Shown piece after piece: positions 6,581-16,891 of a stretch of DNA of 61,788 nt. Position numbers and translations under genes: made by a program. The notes under the pieces are model-generated. The model did not search any database. It saw nothing but the letters and a program-made list of their open reading frames with translations, and was not told the origin of the DNA. Position 1 is the stretch's first letter. The number at the start of each line of letters is the position of its first letter. The DNA comes from Gammaproteobacteria bacterium (GTDB lineage: Bacteria > Pseudomonadota > Gammaproteobacteria > Pseudomonadales > Azotimanducaceae), in assembly GCA_021773555.1 (NCBI GenBank), contig JAJFKA010000046.1:1-61788 (forward strand), in the 5' to 3' direction.

Positions 6581-8640
6581 ACCTGGGAGAACTCTTCCGG
6601 GCTGGTAATCCAGCGAGCAACGATTGCTCTGGCGGTGGTCTGGTCCTTAACCAGCAGCCGCTTTGAAGCCTCAGCGACGGCACCCAGCATGTGATGATCC
6701 CGGATAAGGTCAGCAATTTTGAATTGCAGACTTCCCGACTGTTTCGCTCCGAAAAGTTCGCCGGGACCTCGTATACGCAGATCCTGTTCTGCAATGAAAA
6801 AGCCATCGTCGCTTTCGCGCATTACATTCAGGCGTTTTTTCCCGGTCTCGCCGAGCGGTGGGTGGTAGAGTAATACACAGTGGCTTTTTTTCTCCCCTCG
6901 ACCAATGCGTCCACGTAACTGATGAAGTTGAGCCAGACCGAGTCGCTCACTGTTCTCGATCACCATAAGGCTCGCGTTGGGCACGTCAACTCCGACTTCG
7001 ATTACCGTCGTGGCGACGAGCAAATCAATCTTGCCCTGTTTGAACTCAGCCATGCGCTCGGTTTTTTCCTGAGAGGATAATCTGCCGTGAATCAATCCGA
7101 TGTTGAGACCGCTAAGTTCCTCCGCTAGACGAGTGGCAGTGACCTCAGCCGCTTCACACTGCAATGCCTCTGACTCTTCAATGAGCGTGCACACCCAGTA
7201 AGCCTGGGCACCGGTCCGGCAGGCTGAATCAACACGGCTGATAACTTCCTCGCGTCGGTTGTCCGGCAACACAACCGTTGTTACCGGAGACCGGCCTGGA
7301 GGCAATTCATCAATAACAGAACAGTCCATGTCGGCGTAAAGACTCATGGTTAGCGTTCTTGGTATGGGCGTTGCTGTCATCACCAGTTGATGTGGCATGG
7401 CAGTGTCTGAGCCGCCTTTCTCCCGGAGGGCCATTCGCTGGTGTACGCCAAATCGGTGCTGTTCATCGATGATCACCAGGCCAAGGTTATGGAAGTGGAC
7501 ATCTGACTGAAACAACGCATGTGTACCGACGATTACCTGGGCCTCGCCGCTGGCCATTGTCTCAAGTGTTGAGCTTCTTTTTTTGCCTTTGATCTTACCG
7601 GTTAACCAGGCGACGTTGATATCCAGTGGGATCAGCCAGTTTGACAGGTTGAGCAGGTGCTGTTCAGCGAGAATTTCGGTTGGCGCCATGATGGCAACCT
7701 GCAGTCCGTTTTCAACAGCGTGGACCGCAGAAAGTGCAGCAATAACAGTTTTACCAGAGCCAACGTCTCCCTGAACCAGCCGCAACGCAGGCGACCTGCG
7801 GGCCAGATCATTGGCGACTTCCACGGCGACCCTGGACTGAGCATTCGTCAATGTGAATCCCAGAGATGCCTGCAGTTTCCGGTGAAGCGCTGCCGGTGGA
7901 CTGAATCCGGGTGCGGTGAGCAGGTTTATTTCTTCGCGTGAGATTCGCAAAATGATCTGGTGCGCTAACATTTCTTCAAAGGCGAGCTTCTGTTGCGCGG
8001 GGTGGCGTCCATCCATCAGTGCAGCGAGATCAATCTCTGGTGGGGGAGTGTGGACCAGCCTTAGTGCATCGTTGATATTTAGCCTGGAGATTGAATTTTC
8101 CAGCACAGGCAGCTCTTTTAAGACCTCGCCGTGATCCATCAGATCCATTACCCTGGCAACCAGCTGTCGATATCGATTTTGCGATAATCCCTCGGTGGAT
8201 GGATATACCGGCGTCAGTCGGTCCGGCAAGTCTGATTCCTGTGCCCTTGAATATTCCGGGTGGTAGATTTCAAGGCCCGAAGCACCGCGGCGAACTTCAC
8301 CAAAACAACGAAGCGGGCTTCCCGGTGACAGTCCTTTTTGCTGTGTTTTGTTGAAGTGAAAAAACCTCAGGCCAATACGCCCGGTCTTGTCTTCAAGTAT
8401 TGCCAGCAGGCTTCTGCGCCGTCCAAAGGTCACATCACAGGCAAGCACTTCGCCTTCAATTACAACAGTATCACCAGGTTTCAATGCACCGATCGGTGTA
8501 ATCCTGGTTCGGTCCTCGTAGCGCGAGGGAAGATGAAATAGAACATCCTGCAGGGTGTGAATGCTCATTTTGGCGAGCTTTTCCGAAAGCGACGGACCAA
8601 CGCCCTTGAGCGAGTCGACTGGTGACTTATCCAGGTCCAT
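6577..8640 (-). CDS. recG: ATP-dependent DNA helicase RecG
   Basis: A 687-residue branch-migration helicase that remodels stalled forks and Holliday junctions. Seen in order: N-terminal wedge domain with an OB fold (about residues 60-150), Walker A GDVGSGKT, the helicase motif DEQHRFGV, MTATPIPRTL (motif III), and GRIGRG (motif VI) near the C-terminus. Length is close to the usual 690. It follows ridA on the minus strand by 14 bases, and the recG-ridA-spoT-rpoZ-gmk order is common in gammaproteobacteria. Convergent with the symporter gene, sharing four bases. Confidence 0.98.
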   Translation of the reverse strand: MDLDKSPVDSLKGVGPSLSEKLAKMSIHTLQDVLFHLPSRYEDRTRITPIGALKPGDTVVIEGEVLACDVTFGRRRSLLAILEDKTGRIGLRFFHFNKTQQKGLSPGSPLRCFGEVRRGASGLEIYHPEYSRAQESDLPDRLTPVYPSTEGLSQNRYRQLVARVMDLMDHGEVLKELPVLENSISRLNINDALRLVHTPPPEIDLAALMDGRHPAQQKLAFEEMLAHQIILRISREEINLLTAPGFSPPAALHRKLQASLGFTLTNAQSRVAVEVANDLARRSPALRLVQGDVGSGKTVIAALSAVHAVENGLQVAIMAPTEILAEQHLLNLSNWLIPLDINVAWLTGKIKGKKRSSTLETMASGEAQVIVGTHALFQSDVHFHNLGLVIIDEQHRFGVHQRMALREKGGSDTAMPHQLVMTATPIPRTLTMSLYADMDCSVIDELPPGRSPVTTVVLPDNRREEVISRVDSACRTGAQAYWVCTLIEESEALQCEAAEVTATRLAEELSGLNIGLIHGRLSSQEKTERMAEFKQGKIDLLVATTVIEVGVDVPNASLMVIENSERLGLAQLHQLRGRIGRGEKKSHCVLLYHPPLGETGKKRLNVMRESDDGFFIAEQDLRIRGPGELFGAKQSGSLQFKIADLIRDHHMLGAVAEASKRLLVKDQTTARAIVARWITSPEEFSQV

Positions 8641-8654
8641 CGGGGCTGGCTTTC

Positions 8655-9050
8655 CTAAAGCGCCATAATTGCATCGATTTCTACCAATGCACCCCGCGGT
8701 AAACTGGAAACGCCGATGGCTGCGCGCGCCGGGTAAGGAGTACTAAGGATTGTTTCCATGGCCGCATTTACAGCACCAAAGTGCTCGAGGTTTGTAAGGT
8801 AAACCGTAAATTTCAGTACTGAGTCCAGACTTCCCCCGGCAGCTTCACAAATACTGCTGAGATTCAGGAACACCTGAGCGACCTGATCATCTATATTGTT
8901 TCCCACCAATTCCATGGTGTCAGGCAGCAGTGGGATCTGACCGCTGATGTAAACTGTCTGGTTGTGCAAGACAGCCTGGGAGTAGGGTCCGATCGCCGCG
9001 GGGGCCGCCGCAGTTGATATGGCGTTGATCGATAAGGATTTGTTCTGCAT
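8655..9050 (-). CDS. ridA: RidA family 2-iminobutanoate/2-iminopropanoate deaminase
   Basis: A 131-residue YjgF/YER057c/UK114 protein. It hydrolyses reactive enamine/imine intermediates released by PLP enzymes such as threonine dehydratase. Recognisable segments are AIGPYSQAV, VYISGQIPLLP, GGSLDSVLKFTVYLTN and the C-terminal YPARAAIGVSSLPRGALVEIDAIM, where the arginine of PARAA contacts the carboxylate of the substrate. Placed between spoT (34 bases upstream) and recG (14 bases downstream) on the same strand, as in many gammaproteobacteria, so it is likely cotranscribed with spoT. Confidence 0.96.
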   Translation of the reverse strand: MQNKSLSINAISTAAAPAAIGPYSQAVLHNQTVYISGQIPLLPDTMELVGNNIDDQVAQVFLNLSSICEAAGGSLDSVLKFTVYLTNLEHFGAVNAAMETILSTPYPARAAIGVSSLPRGALVEIDAIMAL

Positions 9051-9084
9051 TTATTTCCTCACTCCTTCAGGGGTCCGGCAAGCT

Positions 9085-11190
9085 CTAGCTTCGCACCCTT
9101 ATGATCTTGTTGATGCCCTTGATGGTTCTTATTCTCTTGATGACATTAGCCAGATGTACGCGATCGTGAACCGAAAGAACAATATTGAGGGTGCCCAGAC
9201 GCGCATCCTTCTCGATCATGTTAATGCGCTCAACGTTCGCGTCGGCGTTAGTGATCGTTGAGGCAAGTTCGGCAACGATGCCCTTTTCGTGCTCGAGTTC
9301 AACTCGAAGTTCGACGGAAAATTCCTGTTCGACCTTGGGGTCCCAGCGGACCGCCATGATCTCTTCAGGTTTGTTGCGCAGTTCCTGCATATTCTTGCAA
9401 TTGTCCGTATGTACAACGATACCCCGACCTGCGCTGATGTGCCCGATGATCGGGTCACCGGGTATCGGTTTACAGCAGCGGGCGTAGGTAACTACCATGC
9501 CTTCTGTTCCCATGATGGCCAGTGGGCCCTGGTAGTTGCCCTCTTCCGGGTTGTCCGGCAGCGAAACCAGCTTGGCGGCGATCACATAAGCCATTTGATT
9601 GCCAAGGCCAATTTCGGCCAGTAGTGAGGACAAATCAGCTATCTTGCGATCTTCCAGTACCTTGTGCAGTTTTGCCGGATCGATGTCTTTCAAAGTCAGC
9701 TTATAGGTTTGCAGCGTTCGCTCGAGCAGGCGCTGACCGAGGGTAACCGACTCGTTGCGCTGCTGGTTTTTCAGGGCATGACGAATTCCACCCCTGGCTT
9801 TGCCGGTGGTGACAAAACTGAGCCATGCGGGATTAGGCAAGGCTCCGGGAGCAGTGATTATCTCGACTGTCTGACCACTTTCCAGGGTTGCCGAGAGGGG
9901 CGCAAGTCGTCGGTCTATGCGACAGGCAACGCAGGTATTGCCGATGTCTGTATGGACCCCATAGGCAAAATCAACCGGGGTTGAACCGTGTGGAAACTCA
10001 TAGATTTCACCGCGAGGTGTGAAGATGTAAACCTCATCGGGGAACAGGTCGATTTTTACGTTCTCAATGAATTCCAGAGAATTACCCGCGCTTTGCTGTA
10101 GCTCGAGAAGCCCTTTCATCCACTCCCGTGCGCGTTTGTGGCTGCCGGAGACGGAATCCTCACTGGTTTTATAGAGCCAGTGGCCTGCAATGCCGTTGTT
10201 GGCAACCATCTCCATCTCATGAGTGCGAATCTGAATTTCGATTGGAATGCCGTGCATGCCAAACAGCGTTGTGTGCAGTGATTGGTAGCCGTTTGCCTTG
10301 GGAATGGCGATGTAGTCTTTAAATCGACCGGCCACGGGTTTATAGAGATTGTGGACCGTGCCGAGGACCCGGTAGCAGGTATCCACACTGTCAACGAGAA
10401 TTCGAAATGCGTAGACATCCATAATTTCGGTGAATGATTTTCGCTTCGAGCGCATTTTGTCGTAAATACTATAGAGATGCTTTTCTCGGCCAAAAACTTC
10501 CGCGTGAATATTTTCCCGGTTGAGCGCCGCAGAAATGGAGTCCAGAATTTTACTGACAATTTCCTTACGATTTCCCCGCGCACGTTTTACGGCTTTCTCA
10601 ATCATGGACGAACGCAGGGGATACATGGCCTTGAATCCCAGCTCTTCGAATTCAATGCGGATATTGTTCATTCCCAGGCGATTGGCAATTGGCGCGTATA
10701 TCTCCAGTGTTTCTTTAGCGATGCGCCTGCGGCGGTCCGGGTCCAGGTGGGAAAGTGTGCGCATGTTGTGTAGCCGGTCGGCCAGTTTAACCAGAATCAC
10801 CCGGATATCCTTGGACATGGCCAGGGTCATTTTCTGGAAGTTCTCCGCCTGCGCTTCTGCCCGTGATTCGAACATGCTTTTTAACTTGCTGACACCATCC
10901 ACTAACTCGGCAACCTGATCATCAAACTCTTTGACGATGGTGTGTTTCGGAATTCCGGTGTCTTCAATGACATCGTGCAACAGTGCCGCCATCAGACACT
11001 GGTGATCCATATGCATATCAGCAAGTATCGAGGCAACCGCCAAAGGATGGGTGATATAGGGCTCGCCAGATTTTCGCGTTTGTCCCTGGTGGGCATCCTT
11101 GGCGAAGGAATAGGCCTTCTTGACCTGGTCTATTTGCGACGGTTCGAGGTAGGTGCGTAGATCAGCGGCGAATGAGTCAATTGTCAGCAT
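9085..11190 (-). CDS. spoT: Bifunctional (p)ppGpp synthetase/hydrolase SpoT
   Basis: A 701-residue RelA/SpoT homologue. The hydrolase domain is intact (His48, HD at 72-73 in LLHDVIEDTG, later LADRLHNMRTL), and the synthetase domain carries RFKD at about 289-292, the RxKD form typical of bifunctional enzymes rather than the ExDD of RelA, followed by NGYQSLHT. A TGS domain (IYIFTPRGEIYEFPHGSTPVDFAY region), a zinc-finger-like helical part and a C-terminal ACT domain follow. It both makes and removes the stringent alarmone. Lies 48 bases after rpoZ on the minus strand, so the two are probably one transcript. Confidence 0.98.
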   Translation of the reverse strand: MLTIDSFAADLRTYLEPSQIDQVKKAYSFAKDAHQGQTRKSGEPYITHPLAVASILADMHMDHQCLMAALLHDVIEDTGIPKHTIVKEFDDQVAELVDGVSKLKSMFESRAEAQAENFQKMTLAMSKDIRVILVKLADRLHNMRTLSHLDPDRRRRIAKETLEIYAPIANRLGMNNIRIEFEELGFKAMYPLRSSMIEKAVKRARGNRKEIVSKILDSISAALNRENIHAEVFGREKHLYSIYDKMRSKRKSFTEIMDVYAFRILVDSVDTCYRVLGTVHNLYKPVAGRFKDYIAIPKANGYQSLHTTLFGMHGIPIEIQIRTHEMEMVANNGIAGHWLYKTSEDSVSGSHKRAREWMKGLLELQQSAGNSLEFIENVKIDLFPDEVYIFTPRGEIYEFPHGSTPVDFAYGVHTDIGNTCVACRIDRRLAPLSATLESGQTVEIITAPGALPNPAWLSFVTTGKARGGIRHALKNQQRNESVTLGQRLLERTLQTYKLTLKDIDPAKLHKVLEDRKIADLSSLLAEIGLGNQMAYVIAAKLVSLPDNPEEGNYQGPLAIMGTEGMVVTYARCCKPIPGDPIIGHISAGRGIVVHTDNCKNMQELRNKPEEIMAVRWDPKVEQEFSVELRVELEHEKGIVAELASTITNADANVERINMIEKDARLGTLNIVLSVHDRVHLANVIKRIRTIKGINKIIRVRS

Positions 11191-11238
11191 GGTGTGCCCC
11201 TGCTGACAATGATCCGCTTAGGAAGTAAACAAAGGTAA

Positions 11239-11517
11239 TTAGAACTCAGGGTCGTGTGTTTCAAATCCATCCTGACCGTGCGAACCAAGCACCATGGGTT
11301 CTGGTTCTTCCTGTATTGTTTCATCAAGTATCGAGGCATTAATGAAACCACCGGCGATCTCCCGAAGCGCCAGAACGGTGGGTTTGTCGTTTTCCAGCGG
11401 CACCTTCGGTTCTTTGCCCAGGGTGGCTATTTGTCTTGCGCGTTTGCTCGAGACCATCACCAGCTCGAATCTGTTATCTACATGTTCAAGGCAATCTTCG
11501 ACTGTCACTCTAGCCAT
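11239..11517 (-). CDS. rpoZ: RNA polymerase omega subunit
   Basis: A 92-residue protein beginning [20 protein letters not shown], with RARQIATLG and [13 protein letters not shown], the conserved omega segment that clamps the beta-prime C-terminus. Omega also forms one of the ppGpp-binding sites of RNA polymerase, which fits its position directly ahead of spoT. The ATG is preceded by CCTGGAGATTCACA, GGAG serving as ribosome site. The acidic tail after residue 65 is not conserved. A good promoter is seen at 11593-11621. Confidence 0.97.
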   Translation of the reverse strand: MARVTVEDCLEHVDNRFELVMVSSKRARQIATLGKEPKVPLENDKPTVLALREIAGGFINASILDETIQEEPEPMVLGSHGQDGFETHDPEF

Positions 11518-11592
11518 TGTGAATCTCCAGGAATGCTAAATTTTGCTCACCGGGTCAGACTGTTGCTGACGACCGGTATGAAAGGACCGCAC

Positions 11593-11621
11593 AGTTTAGC
11601 TACAAACGCGTGAACTGACAA
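11593..11621 (-). promoter_or_regulatory. Candidate sigma-70 promoter for rpoZ-spoT
   Basis: On the minus strand TTGTCA (11616-11621), spacer of exactly 17 bases, TAAACT (11593-11598). It lies in the 136-base gap between gmk and rpoZ and would give a leader of roughly 70 bases before the rpoZ ATG. Confidence 0.55.
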
Positions 11622-11653
11622 TATTATGGCACGAATAGTGGCAATTTAGCGTT

Positions 11654-12298
11654 TCAGGTGTGAGGTGAATCAGACAAAAGGCTGTTTAGCAGCTCCTTCA
11701 ACGTACGTTTCTGCTTTTCGAGGGTGAATGGCTCGCCGCGTCCGAGCACAATTGCCTCTAGCTGGTCCAGGGCAACATCAAAATTGTCGTTAACAATGAG
11801 GAAGTCGAAGTCCGAATAATGCGATATTTCGGTGATGGCAGCACGCGTGCGAGCACGTACTGTTTCATCATCGTCCTGGGCGCGCTTCTCCAGACGATCG
11901 CGCAGGGTGGTTAGAGAAGGTGGCAGAATGAAAATGGACTGTGCCTTTGGATTCGAAATCCGCACCTGTGCGGCACCTTGCCAGTCGATTTCGAGGAGCA
12001 GGTGCTGGCCTTCGGCAAGAATGTGCGCGGCTTCTTCGCGGCTGGTGCCGTAATAGCGTTCGAATACGCGTGCCCACTCGAGGAAATCATCATCAGCGAT
12101 CATCTGCTGAAAACGCGATTCGGCGACAAAAAAGTAGTTTACACCATCGATTTCGTCGGCACGCCGAGCCCGGGTCGTATGTGAGGTGGCCACTTGAATT
12201 CGCCCAACTCGCTCAATGAGTGCCTTGACCAGGCTGGTTTTACCAGCACCCGAGGGGGCTGATACGACAAACAGCTGACCTTCGTGCTGACTACTCAA
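11654..12298 (-). CDS. gmk: Guanylate kinase
   Basis: A 214-residue kinase that phosphorylates GMP to GDP. The P-loop is APSGAGKTSLVKAL near residues 13-26; SHTTRARRADEIDGVNYFF binds GMP, and LLEIDWQGAAQVR is the conserved core strand. Length is typical (about 205-210). It overlaps the end of yicC by eight bases, so the two are translationally coupled, as in many gammaproteobacteria. GTP supply links it functionally to the rpoZ-spoT genes that follow. Confidence 0.98.
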   Translation of the reverse strand: MSSQHEGQLFVVSAPSGAGKTSLVKALIERVGRIQVATSHTTRARRADEIDGVNYFFVAESRFQQMIADDDFLEWARVFERYYGTSREEAAHILAEGQHLLLEIDWQGAAQVRISNPKAQSIFILPPSLTTLRDRLEKRAQDDDETVRARTRAAITEISHYSDFDFLIVNDNFDVALDQLEAIVLGRGEPFTLEKQKRTLKELLNSLLSDSPHT

Positions 12299-13142
12299 TG
12301 TTCTGTATCTGTTCGCGCATCTGTTCGATGATCACTTTCAAATCAACACTCTGCAGAGAAGTTCGGGCAACAGACGCTTTTGAAGAAAGAGTGTTGGCCT
12401 CTCGATTTAGTTCCTGCATCAGAAAATCCAACCGGCGTCCGATGGGTCCTTTGGTCTCAAACGTGCTCCTGATTTCAATGATATGGGTCGCGAGGCGGTC
12501 AAGTTCTTCTGCAACATCTGCTTTCTGGGCAAAAAAAACCAGTTCCTGTTCAAGCCGACCTGTATCAACCTCAACTTCCAGTTGGGAGATTCGGGTCAGC
12601 AGTCTGCTCCTTTGTACTTTCATAATTTCCGGAGCCTCTGCCCTTACCTCGGCAACGATCTCGGCGAGATTCTCCAGTTGCGCCAACACAATTTCCCGGA
12701 GTCCCTGACCTTCTCGTGCGCGCATCGCTGTCAACTCCGAGATTGCGGTGTTAAAGCTCGATTTGATCAAGGCATGTTGTTCCTCGGTTTGCTCGTCACC
12801 ATCCATCACCACGCCCGGCCAACGCAGTAATTCCAGTGCCGCGGGCTGTATCGATGAGTCTGCCTCGGCATCGATTTGTTGGATGGCACTACGCAGTTTT
12901 TGCAACAGCACCTGGTTGATATTGAGATCCGATGATTGGTTGTGCTGGCTCAGGCGCAGGCTGCATTCGATTTTCCCGCGATGAATCTTTTTGCGGACCA
13001 TCTCGCGAAGTTGCATTTCAACATTTCGAAATGTTTCAGGCATTCGGAATGAGACGTCAAGGTAGCGTTGGTTAACGGATCGAATTTCCCACGAGAGGTT
13101 TTCTGCCTCGACCCGGGCGAAGGCTGTCATGCTTTTTGTCAT
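12291..13142 (-). CDS. yicC: YicC family endoribonuclease/stress protein
   Basis: A 283-residue protein starting MTKSMTAFARVE with EIRSVNQRYLDVSFRMPE and the C-terminal RRLDFLMQELNREANTLSSKA block that defines the YicC/YloC family. Members have been reported as RNases acting on small RNAs; older work tied E. coli yicC to stationary-phase survival. Divergent from rph across a 111-base gap and overlapping gmk by eight bases. The start is fixed by the family's MTAFAR motif. Confidence 0.95.
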   Translation of the reverse strand: MTKSMTAFARVEAENLSWEIRSVNQRYLDVSFRMPETFRNVEMQLREMVRKKIHRGKIECSLRLSQHNQSSDLNINQVLLQKLRSAIQQIDAEADSSIQPAALELLRWPGVVMDGDEQTEEQHALIKSSFNTAISELTAMRAREGQGLREIVLAQLENLAEIVAEVRAEAPEIMKVQRSRLLTRISQLEVEVDTGRLEQELVFFAQKADVAEELDRLATHIIEIRSTFETKGPIGRRLDFLMQELNREANTLSSKASVARTSLQSVDLKVIIEQMREQIQNIE

Positions 13143-13253
13143 AAAATTTATAATGGCGGGCCGATGAGTAGGTTCGCGAAGTATAATGGAAGTTGATTTA
13201 AGTTTTTATCATCCCGGGTTAATGAATCGGGTCAATTTCCAGCAGGAGCAAGA

Positions 13254-14000
13254 ATGAGTGATGTATTTGTACGAAACCTGGGTCGCGGTGTTGATGAACT
13301 GCGTCCAGTCCAGATAAAGAGGGGATATAACAAACATGCGGAAGGCTCCGTCCTGGTTTGTTTTGGCGATACACAGGTGATCTGTACTGCCAGTGCTGAG
13401 AAAGGCGTTCCCCCCTTTCTTCGAGGGTCCGGGCAGGGATGGATCACCGCTGAGTACGGCATGTTACCTCGTTCCACCAATGAGCGGATGGGACGTGAGG
13501 CGGCACGGGGCAAACAGGGTGGGCGCACACAGGAAATCCAACGGTTGATCGGCCGGTCACTGCGCGCAGCAGTGGATATGTCGACACTCGGTGAAAATAC
13601 CATCCGCATTGATTGTGATGTCATCCAGGCCGATGGTGGTACGCGTACCGCATCAATCACGGGCGCCTGTGTCGCGTTGTTTGACGCCATAGACAGCCTC
13701 GGGTTGCAATCACCGGCTCAGCGGCAACTCGTCGCATCGGTTTCGGTCGGTGTTGTGCGGGGTAATCCGGTGCTTGATCTGGAATATACGGAAGATTCGA
13801 CCGCCGATACGGATATGAATGTTGTGATGACGGCGTCGGGAAAATTTATTGAGGTTCAGGGAACCGCAGAAGCCGATCCTTTTGACCGGGACCAGCTGGA
13901 TGAAATGCTGAAGCTGGCTGAAAAAGGGATCGTTGAACTGAATCAGCTTCAGGAACAGGCGCTTGGTATGACGCTCAGTGCGGCAGGCAAGATGCCGTGA
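13254..14000 (+). CDS. rph: Ribonuclease PH
   Basis: A 248-residue phosphorolytic 3'-5' exoribonuclease that trims tRNA precursors. The start [21 protein letters not shown] differs a little from the usual RPDGR opening, but [66 protein letters not shown] and [20 protein letters not shown] are the conserved RNase PH blocks, including the phosphate-binding region. The ATG is preceded by AGCAGGAGCAAGA. It overlaps pyrE by four bases (GTGA), the same order as in E. coli and Pseudomonas. Unlike E. coli K-12 the frame is intact. Confidence 0.98.
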   Translation: MSDVFVRNLGRGVDELRPVQIKRGYNKHAEGSVLVCFGDTQVICTASAEKGVPPFLRGSGQGWITAEYGMLPRSTNERMGREAARGKQGGRTQEIQRLIGRSLRAAVDMSTLGENTIRIDCDVIQADGGTRTASITGACVALFDAIDSLGLQSPAQRQLVASVSVGVVRGNPVLDLEYTEDSTADTDMNVVMTASGKFIEVQGTAEADPFDRDQLDEMLKLAEKGIVELNQLQEQALGMTLSAAGKMP

Positions 14001-14644
14001 TTGCGCCATACCAGACCGAATTCATTGAATTTGCCCTGTCATCCGACGTGCTGAAATTTGGTGAATTTGAACTGAAATCCGGTCGCATCAGTCCCTATTT
14101 TTTCAATTCCGGCCTATTTAACGGTGGCAGAGCGCTCGCGCGACTGGGCGGCTTCTACGCCCGGGCTTTGCTCGCTTCTGGAATTCCCTTCGACATGTTG
14201 TTTGGCCCGGCCTACAAAGGCATCCCCCTGGTCAGCGCCACGGCTATTTCGTTGTTTCTGGAGCAGGGAACGGACGTACCCTATGCGTTCAACCGAAAGG
14301 AGGCCAAAACACATGGTGAGGGTGGGCGAACCGTGGGCGCACCGCTTCAAGGCAAGATTGTGATTGTTGATGATGTCATCACAGCGGGCACGGCCATCAG
14401 GGAAATCATGGTGCTGATGGCAGAATTACCGGTGGAAGTCACCGGTGTCTTGATCGCAATTGACCGTCAAGAGAAAGGTCAGGGGGAGCTTTCTGCTATA
14501 AAAGAGGTCGAAGAAGAGTATGGAGTTTCCGTTGCAAGCGTCGTAAAGTTGGACCATCTGATCGAGTATCTGTCTTCAAATGGTAGATTCAGCCAGCAGC
14601 TGGAGCGGATGCAAATCTACCGAAATACTTACGGGACTGGTTGA
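13997..14644 (+). CDS. pyrE: Orotate phosphoribosyltransferase
   Basis: A 215-residue enzyme joining orotate and PRPP in pyrimidine synthesis. The PRPP loop is [16 protein letters not shown] (about residues 120-135), with [10 protein letters not shown] and [15 protein letters not shown] also conserved. The start is a GTG at 13997 that overlaps the rph TGA by four bases, giving the family's short N-terminus ([29 protein letters not shown]). Followed after seven bases by the DUF4124 gene. Confidence 0.98.
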   Translation: MIAPYQTEFIEFALSSDVLKFGEFELKSGRISPYFFNSGLFNGGRALARLGGFYARALLASGIPFDMLFGPAYKGIPLVSATAISLFLEQGTDVPYAFNRKEAKTHGEGGRTVGAPLQGKIVIVDDVITAGTAIREIMVLMAELPVEVTGVLIAIDRQEKGQGELSAIKEVEEEYGVSVASVVKLDHLIEYLSSNGRFSQQLERMQIYRNTYGTG

Positions 14645-14651
14645 ACGTACG

Positions 14652-15284
14652 ATGCGATGCTATTTTCTATTCTCCCGCTTTGGGCCAGGGCTGCTTGCTG
14701 CAGTGTTGTTGTCGTTACTCGGCGTGAGCAGCCATGCAGAGTTGTACAAATACAAGAATGAAGATGGCGTCACGGTATTGGATAGCTATGTTCCGGCCAG
14801 GTACGTTAAAAACGGCTATACCATCCTGAGCCTGGACGGGCGGGTTTTGGAAATAGTACCGAGGGCATTGTCGGATGCGGAGATTCGCTCACGGGATGCA
14901 CTGCTTGCTGAACAACAGCGAGTTGAGCGGGAAATCCGTGAACAAAAAATTGCCGATCAGAATCTTTTGAGACTCTACAGTACCCCTGCTGATGTTACCC
15001 GGGCCCGGGATACCAAGCTTGCCAGCATGGAGAGTTTTATCAACACGCAACAGGGAAACCTGCGGCGTTTGCAGACACAGAAGCGCCAGCTTGAATCGAG
15101 TCTGGCGGATGTTGAGCGTTCCGGTGGTACCATCGGTAAGGAACGACTGGATCGAATCCGAACCCTCGAGGGCCGGATGCAACAGATTGAAGCCGAGGTT
15201 CAGGACAAACGCGATGAGATGGAAGTTCTCAGCGCGAATTTTAACACCGACCTCAAACGCGTCCGCGAACTCTACAGGAACTGA
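14652..15284 (+). CDS. DUF4124-type secreted protein with coiled coil
   Basis: The ATG at 14652 is chosen because it begins a clear signal peptide (MRCYFLFSRFGPGLLAAVLLSLLGVSSHA) with cleavage before ELYKYKNEDG; a longer frame would run into pyrE. The mature protein opens with a DUF4124-like beta segment (LYKYKNEDGVTVLDSYVP), then from about residue 70 a long charged helix with heptad character (EQQRVEREIREQK, and a second stretch LRRLQTQKRQLESSLADVE), so a periplasmic coiled coil is likely. Function is not known. It lies seven bases after pyrE and probably shares its transcript; slmA is convergent. Confidence 0.8.
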   Translation: MRCYFLFSRFGPGLLAAVLLSLLGVSSHAELYKYKNEDGVTVLDSYVPARYVKNGYTILSLDGRVLEIVPRALSDAEIRSRDALLAEQQRVEREIREQKIADQNLLRLYSTPADVTRARDTKLASMESFINTQQGNLRRLQTQKRQLESSLADVERSGGTIGKERLDRIRTLEGRMQQIEAEVQDKRDEMEVLSANFNTDLKRVRELYRN

Positions 15285-15348
15285 GCCCTCAGCTGCTCTT
15301 TAAAGAGCCCTCAGCTGCTCCTTAAAAAAGCCTCAGCCGCTCCTAAAA
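15283..15348. repeat. Three-copy 22-nt tandem repeat between convergent genes
   Basis: CTCAGC recurs at exactly 22-base steps (15288, 15310, 15332). Copies one and two share the 16-base core GAGCCCTCAGCTGCTC (15283-15298 and 15305-15320); copy three is diverged (AGCCTCAGCCGCTCC). The junction of copies one and two forms a perfect 14-base palindrome GCTCTTTAAAGAGC (15295-15308). The tract starts in the stop codon of the DUF4124 gene and runs through the slmA stop. It may act as a two-way terminator, but no hairpin with a long T run is evident. Confidence 0.75.
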
Positions 15349-15945
15349 GCCCCGGTCAAACACCAACTGCGAGATCACTCGCCATTGTTCCGACCATTGG
15401 TTGGTTGGCAATTTTTGAAAATCACTGCGCACATATTGAGAAATCTTTCCTTCAATCAGACACAACATCAGGTTCGCAGCGACGTTAACTTCAAGATTTG
15501 TGGGTTTATGCTCGCGAATTTCAGATTCACGTAAGATCTGCCGCAACTGGGTCTCAAACCTTTCGAAGAATTGTGCCACCCGGAGGCGCAGGCGCTCTGA
15601 CTCGCCGGACAAAGGATCACCCGTCAGTATGCGAGTTATGCCGGGATTCCGCTCGGTGAAGGTCAATAACAGAGTTAAAACCTGGTTACAGCGAACCTCA
15701 GTTGAGCTTGCCTCGTTCAGAATCAGGGAAATTCGAGAGAATATAGTGTCTTCGATAAATTCAATAAGAGCCTCGAACATCTTCGCCTTGCTGGGAAAGT
15801 GACGATAGAGGGCTGCCTCTGAAACACCCACCTGTTTTGCCAGCCCGGCAGTAGTGATCCGCGCTCCAGGGCTTTGTTCCAGCATGGCCGCCAGAGACTC
15901 CAGAATCTGTTGTTTGCGGGATACTTTGTGATTTGCATCAGTCAT
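15343..15945 (-). CDS. slmA: TetR-family nucleoid occlusion factor SlmA
   Basis: A 200-residue TetR-fold protein. The HTH is ITTAGLAKQVGVSEAALYRHFPSKAKMFEALIEFIEDTIF, the highly conserved SlmA form, and the C-terminal half matches SlmA in LLTFTERNPGITRILTGDPL and in the EGKISQYVRSDF tail. SlmA binds specific DNA sites across the chromosome and blocks FtsZ ring assembly over unsegregated DNA. The position beside argB, dut, coaBC and pyrE is the standard gammaproteobacterial setting. It follows argB by seven bases. Confidence 0.95.
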   Translation of the reverse strand: MTDANHKVSRKQQILESLAAMLEQSPGARITTAGLAKQVGVSEAALYRHFPSKAKMFEALIEFIEDTIFSRISLILNEASSTEVRCNQVLTLLLTFTERNPGITRILTGDPLSGESERLRLRVAQFFERFETQLRQILRESEIREHKPTNLEVNVAANLMLCLIEGKISQYVRSDFQKLPTNQWSEQWRVISQLVFDRGF

Positions 15946-15952
15946 ATTAGCG

Positions 15953-16891
<939 letters not shown>

